28,466 bases of DNA, taken from WS-2 sp964650245. GTDB taxonomy: Bacteria; Eisenbacteria; RBG-16-71-46. Every line of letters starts with the position of its first letter. Position 1 is the first letter of the stretch. The notes beneath the pieces are model-generated. The model had not been told where the DNA came from and made no database searches. It worked only from the letters and a program-made list of their open reading frames with translations. The position numbers were made by a program, and so were the translations under genes. Below, piece by piece: positions 1 through 8,538 of this stretch. Location: contig CAZYQK010000023.1 in NCBI GenBank assembly GCA_964650245.1, positions 1 to 28,466 on the forward strand, in the 5' to 3' direction.

Positions 1-1764
1 GAACCGCCCGCCGCGGGCGAGGCGAACGCCGCGCGCGCCGCGCGCGCGTTGTGGGTGACGCTGGCGGCACTCGCGCTCGCCCGGCTCGCGTCGGCCTTCG
101 TCCCCTCGATGTGGCTCTGGGGGATCAACCTCCAGCGCTTCCTGTCGCCGCTCTGGGCCTTCTGTCCGTGGCTGGTCGCAGCACTCGCGCTCTTTCCGCC
201 GCTCGCGAGGCGCGCAGCGCCCTGGTGCGGACGGGCCGGCGACGCGCTCGCGCGCTCGCGCTCAGGCCCCGGGGTGGCGGCGGTGCTCGGCGCCGCGCTG
301 GTCGCGATCTTTCCCGACCGCGTTCGGTTCGTCGGTGACTTCCTCCTGCGACAGGGCACGGTCGAGCAGGTCGGGCAGCCCTCTGTGCTGTTCCCGCAGG
401 CGCTGCCGCTCGACGTGCTGCTCCACTATCGCCTGCCGCGGGTCCTGAGCGCCGCGCGGCTCTTCGACGCCAACGGCGCGGCCCGGCTGCTGGGCACGAT
501 CGAGGCGGGCGCGCTCGCGCTGCTCGCGGTCGGCTTCACGCGGACGCTCGCGCTCCGCGGGAGCGCCGCCCTCGCCGCCGCCTGCGCGGTGTTCTTCACC
601 GGAGCGCTCGGCATGTTCACCGGCTTCGGCAAGGCGTTCGCCGAGATGGTGCTGCTGGTTGCGGGAGTGGGGGTCGCGGGGCTGCGCGTGACGCGCGAGG
701 GCCGCGGCCTGCTCGGGCTTGGGGCTTTGACCGCGGTGGCCGTCACCCTCCACCGCTCGGCGCTCGCGATCCTGCCGGCGACGGCGCTCGCATACGCGTG
801 GTGGTGGCGGGGCCACGCGCGGGGCGGCGCGTGGCGGAAGCCCGCCGCGCTCGCGGCGCACCTGATCCCGCTCGCCGCCTGCGCCGTCATGCTGCCGATC
901 ATCGCCGCCATCATGCGGCGCTGGGACGCGATCCACCTGGCGCCCGAAGAGGTGCGCGCCCAGGGCGGCGCGTTTCGCGCAGCGTTCGCGGGCGCGCGTG
1001 CCGCCGACATGCTGAATCTGACCGTCATGCTCGCCCCGCTCGCGCTCGCGGCACCCCTGATCGCGTGGGGCCTCGGGCGCGTGCGCGGGCGCGGACGCGA
1101 GCTCGCGTTCCTTGTGGTACTCGCGGCGCCGTTCGTGCTCTCCATCCCGTTCATCCACCCGGCGCAGGGGCTGTTCCGCGACTGGGACGACTTCGTGGCG
1201 GCGGGAGAGGCGCTCGCCCTGATCGGCGCCTGGCTGGCGGGCGAGACGCTGCGCGGCGCACCGCGTTTCGCGTGGCTCGGGCTCGCCGTGGCGCTCGGAG
1301 TCGCCGCCCCCGCGGTGCAGTGGCTCGCGCACCACGCCGACCTCGATCGCGGGCTCGAGCGCGTCGCGGCTTTCATGCTCGAAGCGCCGCCCCGGACGGC
1401 GGCCGAGCGCGGCAAGACCTGGGACTACCTCGGCATCCGCAACCTCCGGCTCGAGCGCTGGGACGCGGCGGCGGCGGCCTTCGCGCGCGCCGCCGAGACC
1501 TCGCCCAGCCCGCGAATTCTAATGGAGTGGGCGACCGCCGAGACCCGGCGCGGCCACCTGCGCGAGGCGCAGCGGATCTACGGCGAGATCGTGGCGCGCG
1601 CCCCCGAGGACGCGCGGGCATGGACGGCGCTCACCGTGATCTCGGTCAAGCTGCGCGACCGAGAGGGCGCGCGGCGCGCGGCGCAGGGCCTGCTGCACGC
1701 GAGGCCGGGAGATCGCTACGGGCTCGGGATCCTCGAGGCGCTCGAGGCTGACCGCGGGCCGTAG
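1..1764 (+). CDS. Polytopic membrane protein with C-terminal TPR repeats (5' end outside window)
   Basis: The reading frame is open from base 1, so the true start is probably upstream. The first possible start inside the window is TTG at 49, but the residues before it align with the paralogue that begins at 28152, so I treat the gene as 5'-truncated. About ten hydrophobic helices fill bases 50-1350. From about 1400 to 1760 the protein becomes soluble and helical, with two or three TPR-like units (W-x-x-L-G ... A-x-x-x-F motifs). A multi-helix membrane body plus TPR tail recalls GT-C-like or O-antigen-ligase-like envelope proteins, but I see no diagnostic catalytic motif, so function is unassigned. 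It converges on the minus-strand beta-barrel gene with a 4-bp gap. Confidence 0.85.
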   Translation, partial: EPPAAGEANAARAARALWVTLAALALARLASAFVPSMWLWGINLQRFLSPLWAFCPWLVAALALFPPLARRAAPWCGRAGDALARSRSGPGVAAVLGAALVAIFPDRVRFVGDFLLRQGTVEQVGQPSVLFPQALPLDVLLHYRLPRVLSAARLFDANGAARLLGTIEAGALALLAVGFTRTLALRGSAALAAACAVFFTGALGMFTGFGKAFAEMVLLVAGVGVAGLRVTREGRGLLGLGALTAVAVTLHRSALAILPATALAYAWWWRGHARGGAWRKPAALAAHLIPLAACAVMLPIIAAIMRRWDAIHLAPEEVRAQGGAFRAAFAGARAADMLNLTVMLAPLALAAPLIAWGLGRVRGRGRELAFLVVLAAPFVLSIPFIHPAQGLFRDWDDFVAAGEALALIGAWLAGETLRGAPRFAWLGLAVALGVAAPAVQWLAHHADLDRGLERVAAFMLEAPPRTAAERGKTWDYLGIRNLRLERWDAAAAAFARAAETSPSPRILMEWATAETRRGHLREAQRIYGEIVARAPEDARAWTALTVISVKLRDREGARRAAQGLLHARPGDRYGLGILEALEADRGP

Positions 1765-1779
1765 GGCGCTACCAGCGCC
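1765..1779. terminator. Short hairpin at convergent gene junction
   Basis: GGCGCT (1765-1770), loop ACC, AGCGCC (1774-1779) form a perfect 6-bp stem right after the plus-strand stop (1762-1764), overlapping the minus-strand stop codon (1769-1771). There is no T-tract, so a bidirectional terminator role is only suggested by position. Confidence 0.3.
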
Positions 1780-2353
1780 AGTGCCCGCTCACCGTCGCGC
1801 TCGCGAGGCCGCCCAGGTCGCCGCCGTCGAAGCCGAGATGCGCGTAGTCGATCTCGGCGCCGAGCCCGAAGCGGCCGAAGACGAAGCGCTCGTAACCGCA
1901 GGCCACGGTGGCCGCGAACCCGTTGTCCTCGTGAATCACCACGCTGGATTGCGGCACGCCCGCGACGCGCTCGAAGAATTCCTGGGTGAGCACCGCGACC
2001 CCGGCGCCGCCGCGCACGTAAAGCCCCGTCGCAAACCCCGCCGCCCACGGATACCAGGTGGCGGTGGTGGTCAGGATCTGCACCTTTCGCGTGAGCGAGG
2101 AATCGACGGCGCTCCAACTCCGCGCGTCGAGGCCGGCCGCCGCGTTCGAGTACGCGAAATAGCCGACGTGGAGATGGGTGACGACACCCACGTCGCGCTG
2201 GAGCGAGTCGCCATCCATGCTGAGCTTCCCGGCTCCAACGTGAAGGCCGAAAGTCCAACCCGCCCGCGCCGCGGGCGCGGCGGCGCGCGAGGGGGAGGCG
2301 AGCGCGAGCGCGGCCGGAATCAGGCACAGCGTGACGATCATGAGACGCCGCAT
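1769..2353 (-). CDS. Outer-membrane beta-barrel protein
   Basis: The product is 194 aa. ATG at 2353 is chosen over the in-frame ATG at 2398 because AAGGAG lies six bases upstream of it and the product then begins with a classic signal peptide (MRR, hydrophobic core to about residue 20, Ala-rich cleavage region near residues 24-31). The mature part has alternating polar/aromatic strands (GWTFGLHVGAG, HVGYFAY, TATWYPW, GLYVRGGAGVAVL, ATVACGYERF, LGAEIDYAHLGF) and ends in Trp, as expected for a small eight-strand-type barrel of the OmpA/OMP_b-brl class assembled by BAM. Ligand and role are unknown. The next minus-strand gene upstream ends 155 bp away, so it probably has its own promoter, though I see no convincing -10. 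Confidence 0.75.
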   Translation of the reverse strand: MRRLMIVTLCLIPAALALASPSRAAAPAARAGWTFGLHVGAGKLSMDGDSLQRDVGVVTHLHVGYFAYSNAAAGLDARSWSAVDSSLTRKVQILTTTATWYPWAAGFATGLYVRGGAGVAVLTQEFFERVAGVPQSSVVIHEDNGFAATVACGYERFVFGRFGLGAEIDYAHLGFDGGDLGGLASATVSGHWRW

Positions 2354-2508
2354 CCAGTTCTCCTTGAGGGTCCAGGTGGTGCGTCGGGCCGGGCGCACGC
2401 AGCGCCGCGAGCGGATGGCAAGGATCGAAGTTCGCGGCCGGCCAATCGTCGGGTGACGTTAGCGGTTGGGGCGTGCGGGCTCAATGGCGTTTTCAGGGTG
2501 CCGCGCCT

Positions 2509-3282
2509 TCACGGCCGCGCCATTTCGAGCCGCGCCGCCAGCGCCGCCGCCCACGCGCTCGCCGGGTCGCGCGCGAGGTAGGCGGCGGCGATGCGCCGCG
2601 CCTCCTCGTGGCGGCCCACCAGGTCGAGCATCAGCGCCCGGTCGTAGAGCGCGTCCCGGTACGCGGGATCGCTCTCGCGCACCGCGACGAACTGAGCGAG
2701 CGCCGCGAGCCGCAGCGCGCGCTGGTCGAGCGAGTTCACCTCGACCTCCGACCGCAGCGCGAGCGCCACCCCGAGTCCGAGATGGGCCTCGCCGTAGTGG
2801 TGCCCGAGGTCGAGCGCCGCGCGGTAACGGCGCTCGGCGCGCGCGAGCTGCCGGCGCCCGAGATCGAGGTGGCCGAGCGCGGCGATCAGGCGCGGGTCGA
2901 ACGTGGCGCGCCGGCGCGCCCGCTCGAGCAGGGCTTCGGCCTGCGACGCGGCGGCCGCGGCCTCGCGTGAGTACGGCCAGCCGGGCCGGGCCTCGCCGGT
3001 GAGCGCGGAACCGAAGCGCAGCACGCCCGAGCCGATCGGGAACCGGCCCCGCACCAGCGAGAGCGCCGCCTGCGCGTCCGGATCATCGGGCAGCCCGCCG
3101 ATGATGCGGATCGGGGCGAGCAGCGAGAGCGCGGCCACCGCGCCGAGCCCGAGTATCAGGCCGAGGAAAACCACCAGCGAAACCACGGGCCACCGGAGCC
3201 GGCGGTCGAGCTCTTCGACCGGGATCGAGCGAGCCGAAGCAGAGGGTGTGGGGCGGTCGGAGGTGGCCATCGCGGGCGCCAT
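2509..3282 (-). CDS. Membrane-anchored TPR protein
   Basis: About 257 aa if started at ATG 3282; ATG 3270 is equally possible, and neither has a clear Shine-Dalgarno. The reading frame continues to 3426 but that N-terminal part looks non-coding. A short polar N-terminus is followed by one strong transmembrane helix (residues about 33-56, VVSLVVFLGLILGLG). The rest is helical with TPR-like spacing from about residue 115 to the end (A-L-G-H-L-D-L-G ... A-L-D-L-G ... A-H-L-G-L-G-V-A-L). This fits an inner-membrane protein with a TPR scaffold, probably facing the periplasm; partners are unknown. It is divergent from the SbcD-like gene, sharing a 164-bp upstream region. Confidence 0.7.
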   Translation of the reverse strand: MAPAMATSDRPTPSASARSIPVEELDRRLRWPVVSLVVFLGLILGLGAVAALSLLAPIRIIGGLPDDPDAQAALSLVRGRFPIGSGVLRFGSALTGEARPGWPYSREAAAAASQAEALLERARRRATFDPRLIAALGHLDLGRRQLARAERRYRAALDLGHHYGEAHLGLGVALALRSEVEVNSLDQRALRLAALAQFVAVRESDPAYRDALYDRALMLDLVGRHEEARRIAAAYLARDPASAWAAALAARLEMARP

Positions 3283-3446
3283 GCTAGTGCGCGTGCCAGG
3301 CGGGCACAACGCGAACGCCGTGCGGGCACAACCCGTTGCCGCGCTAAAGCCTTGCTGATATGTTGCCGAAAACGTACGGAGCGCGACGCGGGCTCCGACT
3401 CCGCCCGGTCCTCGACTGTCCCTCACCGGGAGTTCCCATCTCGACC

Positions 3447-4721
3447 ATGGCGGTTGCCAGGTTTCTCCAGGTATCCGACCTCCATCTCGGCCGCCCCTTC
3501 GGGTGGCTCGCGCCGGAGCGTCGCGCCGAGCGCCGCAGCGATCAGCGCCGCGCGCTGGACCGGGTGGTGCGCGAGTCCATCGAGCGCGGCATCCACGCCA
3601 TCCTCATCCCCGGCGACCTGTTCGACGTCGAGGGTGTGGACGCCGAGACCATGGCGTTCGCGCTCAACGCGTTCAACATCGCGGGCTGTCCGCCGGTGTT
3701 CATCGCGCCCGGCAACCACGATCCGTGGTCTGAGACCAGCCACACTTGGAGCCCGCGGCTGCTGAAGGCGCGCGGCTGGGGCTGGCCCGAGCACGTGCAC
3801 GTCTTCACCTCCGCGGGCTGGTCGGCGAAGCGCCTGCCGGGCCTGTCCGCGGTGCGGATCTGGGGCCGCTGCTTCAGCTCCAGCGCCACCTCCAACGACC
3901 GGCCGCTGGCCGAGGGCTCGGTCATCATCGCCGACTCGGCCGACGCGCAGGGGCTCGAGATCGCCGTGTTCCACGGGTCGCGCGAGAACCAGTGTCCCTC
4001 GTGGCAGACCGTGACCGCGCCGTTCTCCGATAAGGAGGTCGCGCATTCGCCGTTCAGCTACCACGCCGTCGGCCATTACCACGTGCCTTCGACCATCGAG
4101 CACAAGGGAACGAGCAACGCCACCTCGACCGCGGGGCGCGGGGTGTCCGGCGTCGCCTCGGCCGGTGTGCGCCTGGCCTACGCCGGCTCGACCGTGGCGC
4201 TCGACGTGACCGAGACCGGCAGCCACGGAGCGCTCGAGGTGCGCATCGAGTACGGCTTCCGCCAACCGTTCATCGAGGTCGAGCCGCTCGAGATCGATCG
4301 CCGCAAGGTGCTCGACCTCAAGGCCGACATCGGCGGCGCTTCGAGCGCCGAGCAGGTGGACCGCCGCGTGCAGGCCGCGCTGGACGCAGCGGGCGCGACC
4401 GAGCGCGACATCGTGACGGTGCGCCTCGGCGGGCGGCTTTCGCGCGGCGTGCGTTACTCCGGCCCCGGGCCCGAGTTCCGGGCGAAGATGTTCCACATGC
4501 GCGTGGACCTGCGTGGCGTGCGGCCCGACTACGATCTCGAGAGCTACCGCCGCGGCGAAGCTGGCACCACCGAGGAACGCTTCGCCCGCACGCTGCTCGC
4601 CCAGCTCGACCAGGAGGCCGACCCGGAGCGGAAGGCGCTGATCGAGAGCGCGCTCTACTACGGCCTCGACGCCTTCAAGCTGCGCGACGTGGCGCCGACC
4701 TACGAGGAGCTGGGCGCGTGA
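3447..4721 (+). CDS. Mre11/SbcD-like metallophosphoesterase (DNA repair nuclease subunit, YhaO type)
   Basis: The product is 424 aa. ATG at 3447 is chosen because the family fold starts immediately after it (F-L-Q-V-S-D-L-H-L-G). The calcineurin-like metal-binding motifs are all present: D11/H13 in SDLHLG, GDLFD at 56-60, GNHD at 89-92, a His in VFHGS, and GHYH at 209-212. Family members use two metal ions for endo/exonuclease cleavage at DNA ends and work with an SMC-like ATPase. The next gene, overlapping by 4 bp (GTGA), encodes exactly that partner. The C-terminal part (about 285-424) would be the capping and partner-contact region. YhaO of Firmicutes is a closer analogue than E. coli SbcD, judged by the partner's architecture. 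Confidence 0.85.
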   Translation: MAVARFLQVSDLHLGRPFGWLAPERRAERRSDQRRALDRVVRESIERGIHAILIPGDLFDVEGVDAETMAFALNAFNIAGCPPVFIAPGNHDPWSETSHTWSPRLLKARGWGWPEHVHVFTSAGWSAKRLPGLSAVRIWGRCFSSSATSNDRPLAEGSVIIADSADAQGLEIAVFHGSRENQCPSWQTVTAPFSDKEVAHSPFSYHAVGHYHVPSTIEHKGTSNATSTAGRGVSGVASAGVRLAYAGSTVALDVTETGSHGALEVRIEYGFRQPFIEVEPLEIDRRKVLDLKADIGGASSAEQVDRRVQAALDAAGATERDIVTVRLGGRLSRGVRYSGPGPEFRAKMFHMRVDLRGVRPDYDLESYRRGEAGTTEERFARTLLAQLDQEADPERKALIESALYYGLDAFKLRDVAPTYEELGA

Positions 4722-7612
4722 AGCTCCGCCGGCTCAAAGTCGAGAGCTTCGGGCCGCTGAAGGGCGACTTCACGTTCGATCCCGAGCGGCTGACGCTGCT
4801 GGTGGACGAGAACGAACGCGGCAAGTCGAGCCTGATCGCCGCCATCACCGCCGCGCTCTACGGGCTCGAGGACGACCGCCGCACCCATCGCGTCGTCACC
4901 CCGGTCGAGCGCTGGCGCCCGTGGGCGGGCGGGCCGTACCGGCTCGAGCTCGAGATCGAGCACGGAGGCGAGCGCCTCAACATCCAGCGCGACTTCGAGC
5001 GCGGCACGGTGCAGGTGTGGAATGCCGGCGGCCAGGACGTGACCGAGCGCTTCCGCGCCGGCAAGGACGAGTACCCGGTAGGCCAGCACCTGCTCGGGAT
5101 CAACGTCTGGGAGTTCGAGAAGTGCGCGCTGGTGAGGCAGAACGAGCTCGACCAGGTGGTGCCGCCCGACGAGCGGGGCCGCCGCAACTCGACGCTGCAC
5201 GCCCGGCTCGAGAGCGCAGCCGACACCAAGGTGGGCGACACCAACGCCACCGAGGCGCTGCAAGTCCTGGAGGGCGCGGCCGCGAGCTATACCTGCGCCG
5301 AGCTGGGCACCACGATGAAGGTCGAGACCGCGATCCAGCGGCTCGAAGCCAAGCGCGCGCTGCTGGAGAGCGAGCTCAAGGCGCTCGAGCACGATCTCGC
5401 CGCGATGGCCGGGCCGCTCGACGAGCTGGCGCGCCTGGGCGACGAGGAGCAGCAGGCGCGCGATGCGCTCTCGCGCATCGACGTCGAGCGTCGCGAGTCG
5501 GTGGCGGGCGAGGTGAAAACGAAGCTGGCCGAAAACGACCAGCGCCGCGCCGAGCTCGAGCAGCTCAGGGCCGAGGCCGCGGGTCTGGCGGCGGCGGCCA
5601 ACCTGCCGTCCAACGCGGAGGCCGACCTGCGCGAGACCGTCGCGCGCTACGAGGAGGCGCAGCGCAGCCTCGAGACGTTGGAAGCCCGCCGACACGAAGA
5701 GCAGGCGCGCGAGCGCGGCACCCTGCTCGTCGAAATGGAGGGCCTGAAGGCCTACGCCTCGTGCGGTCTCGAGGACGCCGACCGCTGCGTGGCGCTGGCG
5801 GCCGAGATCCGCCGCGTCGCGGAAGAAGACAGCCGGCTTCGCACCGAGGTCTTCAAGCTGCGCGACTCGCTCGCCGGGCAGGGCCACCTGCCGGAGCGCA
5901 TCCAGTTCCTGTCCGCGCGCTTCCGCGTGATCACCGAGGAACAGCAGCGCGCGCTGCGCGGGCAGTCCGACCTCGCGCTCGTATTCCAGACCCAGGTCGC
6001 CGATCTCGAGAAGGAGCGCACCGACAGCACGGAGCTGCTGCGCGAGATCGACGCGATCCGCAACGGGCGCCGCACGCCGGGCTGGGTGATGCTGGCGCTG
6101 GGGCTGGGCGCGGCGATCGCGGGGGTGGTGCTCGCCGTGCTCAAGCTGACGGCGCCGATGTGGGGCACGCTGCTCGGCACCGGCAGCGTGATCCTCGGAA
6201 CCGGCGTGGCGCTGCTCCACACCGGCGCCCACGCGCGCGAGGGTGAGCGCGAGGTGGCGCTGCGCAAGCTCAGCGAATCCCAGCGGCGGCTCAATCAGCT
6301 CCGTGCGCAGCGCGCCGAGGGCGAGGTCGCGCTCAACGAGATGTCGCGCGCGCTGGGCTACCGCGACGCGGTCGAGCTGATCCGCGACTGGAACGAGTTC
6401 GCGCGGGTCCAGGAGGAAAGCTCTCCCGTCATGCGTGCGCAGGAGCAGATCGCCCAGATCGAGTTCCAGCGCAAGACGGCGCTCACGGAGGTGAAGAGCC
6501 TGCTCGACCGGGTGGGCGGTGGCTCGCCCGATCCCGCGCACCTCGAGCGCGTGGCGGCCGGCATCCGGCACATCACCGCGGTGCGCCAGCGCCTTTCAGA
6601 GATCGAGAAGAGCTGGTCGTGGATCGACGAGGAGAAGCGCGTCGCCGAGGCGGCGGCCAGTGGCCTCAAGGAGCGCGCGACCCGCATCCTCGCCGCTGCG
6701 GGCCTCTCCTACGACCCGTCGCGCGACTGGGCGCGGCACATCGCGGATCTCGCGGAGCGCGCCCGCGGCCGGTCGCGCTACACGGTGCTCGCGGAGGAGC
6801 TGGTCCCGCAGGCCGAGAAGCGCGTACTGCCCGAGCACGCCGTGGCCGAACTCAGGAGCCAGCTCGAGCTCCTCGTGTCGCAGCGCGCGGCCGGCGCGGA
6901 CGCGGCGCCGCCCGCGGCGAGGGCCCAGGCCGAGATCGAGGTCGACACCAGGCGCCAGCGCGAGACGCTGGAGGGAATCCAGAAGCGGCGTGAAGATCTC
7001 CGGGTGCGGGTCGAGGAGGACTGGCGCCGCCACCACGAGGTGCATCCGCAGAAGCTCGCCGAGCTCGAGGGGCTGTCAGTCGCGCTCGCGCGCGCGCAGC
7101 GCTTCAAGCGGTCGGTCGAGCTCGCCTGCGGCACCATCCGCAGCGTGGCGGTCGAGACCCACCGGCGCTGGGCCGACCACCTGAACGAGCGCGTGAGCGA
7201 GATCCTGCGCGTGGTGGGCACCCGGGTCGAGCACCTGCGCTTCGGCGAGGACCTCGACTTCTCGGTCAGGTTCGAGGGCGGGCAGCAGGTGGCGCGCGGC
7301 CGGGCCGTGCTTCAGCTCTCGAGCGGCGCGCGCGACCAGCTCCATCTCGCGGTGCGGCTCGCCATCAGCGAATACCTGTCGCGCGGCGCCTCGCCGCTTC
7401 CGCTCCTGATCGACGACGCGTTCGCGACCAGCGACGACGAGCGCGCGCGGGCCGGGATGCGCATGCTGCTCGAGCACCTCTCGAAGCAGCACCAGATCAT
7501 CCTCGTCACCTGCCACCGCAAGCGGCACGAGGCGTTCGCGGTGCAGGACAATGAGCTCTACGCGGCCCGCTGCCAGTGGCTCGAGATGAAGGCGGCGAGC
7601 GCGGCGGTATAG
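4718..7612 (+). CDS. YhaN/SbcC-like SMC-type ATPase with mid-protein membrane segments
   Basis: The product is 964 aa from GTG 4718, with GAGGAG at 4704-4709 and coupling through the GTGA overlap. A split ABC ATPase: Walker A DENERGKSS (residues 30-38), long coiled coils (about 180-450 and 505-800), signature LSSGARDQL (about 867-875) and Walker B LLIDDAFATSD (about 896-906), with the switch His in LVTCH near 930. Instead of the CxxC zinc hook of SbcC/Rad50, the middle (about 453-505) holds two hydrophobic segments, the arrangement known for YhaN/AAA_27 proteins, which would tether the complex to the membrane. The first P-loop Gly is Asp here. Expected role: ATP-driven tethering or processing of DNA ends with the upstream nuclease. 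Confidence 0.85.
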   Translation: MKLRRLKVESFGPLKGDFTFDPERLTLLVDENERGKSSLIAAITAALYGLEDDRRTHRVVTPVERWRPWAGGPYRLELEIEHGGERLNIQRDFERGTVQVWNAGGQDVTERFRAGKDEYPVGQHLLGINVWEFEKCALVRQNELDQVVPPDERGRRNSTLHARLESAADTKVGDTNATEALQVLEGAAASYTCAELGTTMKVETAIQRLEAKRALLESELKALEHDLAAMAGPLDELARLGDEEQQARDALSRIDVERRESVAGEVKTKLAENDQRRAELEQLRAEAAGLAAAANLPSNAEADLRETVARYEEAQRSLETLEARRHEEQARERGTLLVEMEGLKAYASCGLEDADRCVALAAEIRRVAEEDSRLRTEVFKLRDSLAGQGHLPERIQFLSARFRVITEEQQRALRGQSDLALVFQTQVADLEKERTDSTELLREIDAIRNGRRTPGWVMLALGLGAAIAGVVLAVLKLTAPMWGTLLGTGSVILGTGVALLHTGAHAREGEREVALRKLSESQRRLNQLRAQRAEGEVALNEMSRALGYRDAVELIRDWNEFARVQEESSPVMRAQEQIAQIEFQRKTALTEVKSLLDRVGGGSPDPAHLERVAAGIRHITAVRQRLSEIEKSWSWIDEEKRVAEAAASGLKERATRILAAAGLSYDPSRDWARHIADLAERARGRSRYTVLAEELVPQAEKRVLPEHAVAELRSQLELLVSQRAAGADAAPPAARAQAEIEVDTRRQRETLEGIQKRREDLRVRVEEDWRRHHEVHPQKLAELEGLSVALARAQRFKRSVELACGTIRSVAVETHRRWADHLNERVSEILRVVGTRVEHLRFGEDLDFSVRFEGGQQVARGRAVLQLSSGARDQLHLAVRLAISEYLSRGASPLPLLIDDAFATSDDERARAGMRMLLEHLSKQHQIILVTCHRKRHEAFAVQDNELYAARCQWLEMKAASAAV

Positions 7613-7622
7613 CGCGGCCCGC

Positions 7623-7644
7623 GGCGGCGCCCGGACGCGCCGCC
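7623..7644. terminator. GC-rich hairpin between convergent genes
   Basis: GGCGGCGC (7623-7630), loop CCGGAC, GCGCCGCC (7637-7644): a perfect 8-bp stem in the 60-bp space between the convergent yhaN-like and peroxiredoxin genes. No T-tract on either strand, so it would be a non-canonical or Rho-assisted bidirectional terminator at most. Confidence 0.4.
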
Positions 7645-7672
7645 CCGTGAGGGCCGAAACCTCCCCCGCGTG

Positions 7673-8335
7673 CTACGACCGGGGCTGCGGCACGATCCGC
7701 AGATACGGCCGGGGCGCCTTCCACCCCTGCGGATAGGTCTTCTTCGCCTCTTCGTCCGAGACCGAGCCCGCGATGATCACGTCCTCGCCCTGCTTCCAGT
7801 TGACCGGGGTCGAGACCTTGTACTTCGCGGTCAGCTGCAGCGAGTCGATCACCCTCAAGACCTCGTCGAAATTGCGGCCCGTCGTCATGGGATAGACGAT
7901 GATCAGCTTGATCTTCTTGTCGGGCCCGACGACGAACACGTTGCGCACCGTCTGGTTGTCGGCGGGCGTTCTCCCGTCGCAGCTGCCCACCAGGTCCGCG
8001 GGCAGCATCCCGTAGAGCTTGGAGATCGACAGGTCCGTGTCGCCGATCATCGGATAGTTTGGCGCATGGCCCTGCGTTTCCTTGATGTCGATCGACCACT
8101 TCGTGTGGTTGCCGACGGGATCGACGCTGAGCCCGATGATCCTGGTGTTCCGCTTGTCGAACTCGGGCTTGAGCCTGGCCATGTACCCGAGCTCCGTGGT
8201 GCACACCGGGGTGAAGTCCTTGGGGTGCGAGAAGAGCACCGCCCACGAGTCGCCGATCCAATCGTGGAAGCGAATGCGTCCTTCCGTCGTCTCGGCCTCG
8301 AAATCCGGAGCCACGCTGCCAATCTGAAGCGTCAT
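7673..8335 (-). CDS. 1-Cys peroxiredoxin (Prx6 family)
   Basis: 220 aa, the usual Prx6-subfamily length. It reduces peroxides through a peroxidatic cysteine: C45 in the motif DFTPVCTTE, with T42 and P43 before it and the conserved Arg at 131 (TVRNVFVV). The long C-terminal arm with YPMTTGRNFDEVLRVIDSLQ, TPVNWKQGED and the YLR(I/F) ending is typical of Prx6 dimers. A second Cys (C119, GSCDGR) is not at the position of a classical resolving Cys, so glutathione, thioredoxin or another donor must recycle it. ATG 8335 has an excellent GAGGAGG ribosome site seven bases upstream. It is monocistronic, divergent from the M28 peptidase. Confidence 0.92.
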   Translation of the reverse strand: MTLQIGSVAPDFEAETTEGRIRFHDWIGDSWAVLFSHPKDFTPVCTTELGYMARLKPEFDKRNTRIIGLSVDPVGNHTKWSIDIKETQGHAPNYPMIGDTDLSISKLYGMLPADLVGSCDGRTPADNQTVRNVFVVGPDKKIKLIIVYPMTTGRNFDEVLRVIDSLQLTAKYKVSTPVNWKQGEDVIIAGSVSDEEAKKTYPQGWKAPRPYLRIVPQPRS

Positions 8336-8496
8336 CGTCCACCTCCTCGCAATACGCCCCGGTGCCGTGCGGCTCCGTGAGGGCCGGGACCGGCGGCGCC
8401 GGAAAACGAGAGAAAGAGATACCGCAAGACGGGCGGGCGCACCAGGCGGCCCTCGCGGCCCTCAACTCCGCGGTCGCGCCTGCCAGGTCCCGCGGG

Positions 8497-8502
8497 TACA
8501 CT
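8497..8502 (+). promoter_or_regulatory. Candidate -10 box for M28 peptidase gene
   Basis: TACACT followed directly by GCGCG, 36 bp before the ATG at 8539. The same hexamer-plus-GCGCG pattern recurs upstream of other genes here (12823, 28132; variant at 14199). No convincing -35 at 16-18 bp. Confidence 0.35.
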
Positions 8503-8538
8503 GCGCGTCTTCACGCCCCATCCACGAGGAGGAGCACG

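Noticed and set aside
4700..6571. 623-aa open frame on the minus strand opposite the SMC-like ATPase
   Set aside because: Antisense shadow: low-complexity Arg/Leu/Ala composition without domains, produced by high GC at third positions of the real plus-strand gene with clear Walker motifs.
4718..7612. Zinc hook (CxxC) expected for SbcC/Rad50
   Set aside because: No CxxC in the coiled coil; cysteines near residues 350-358 are eight apart. The protein is YhaN-like instead.
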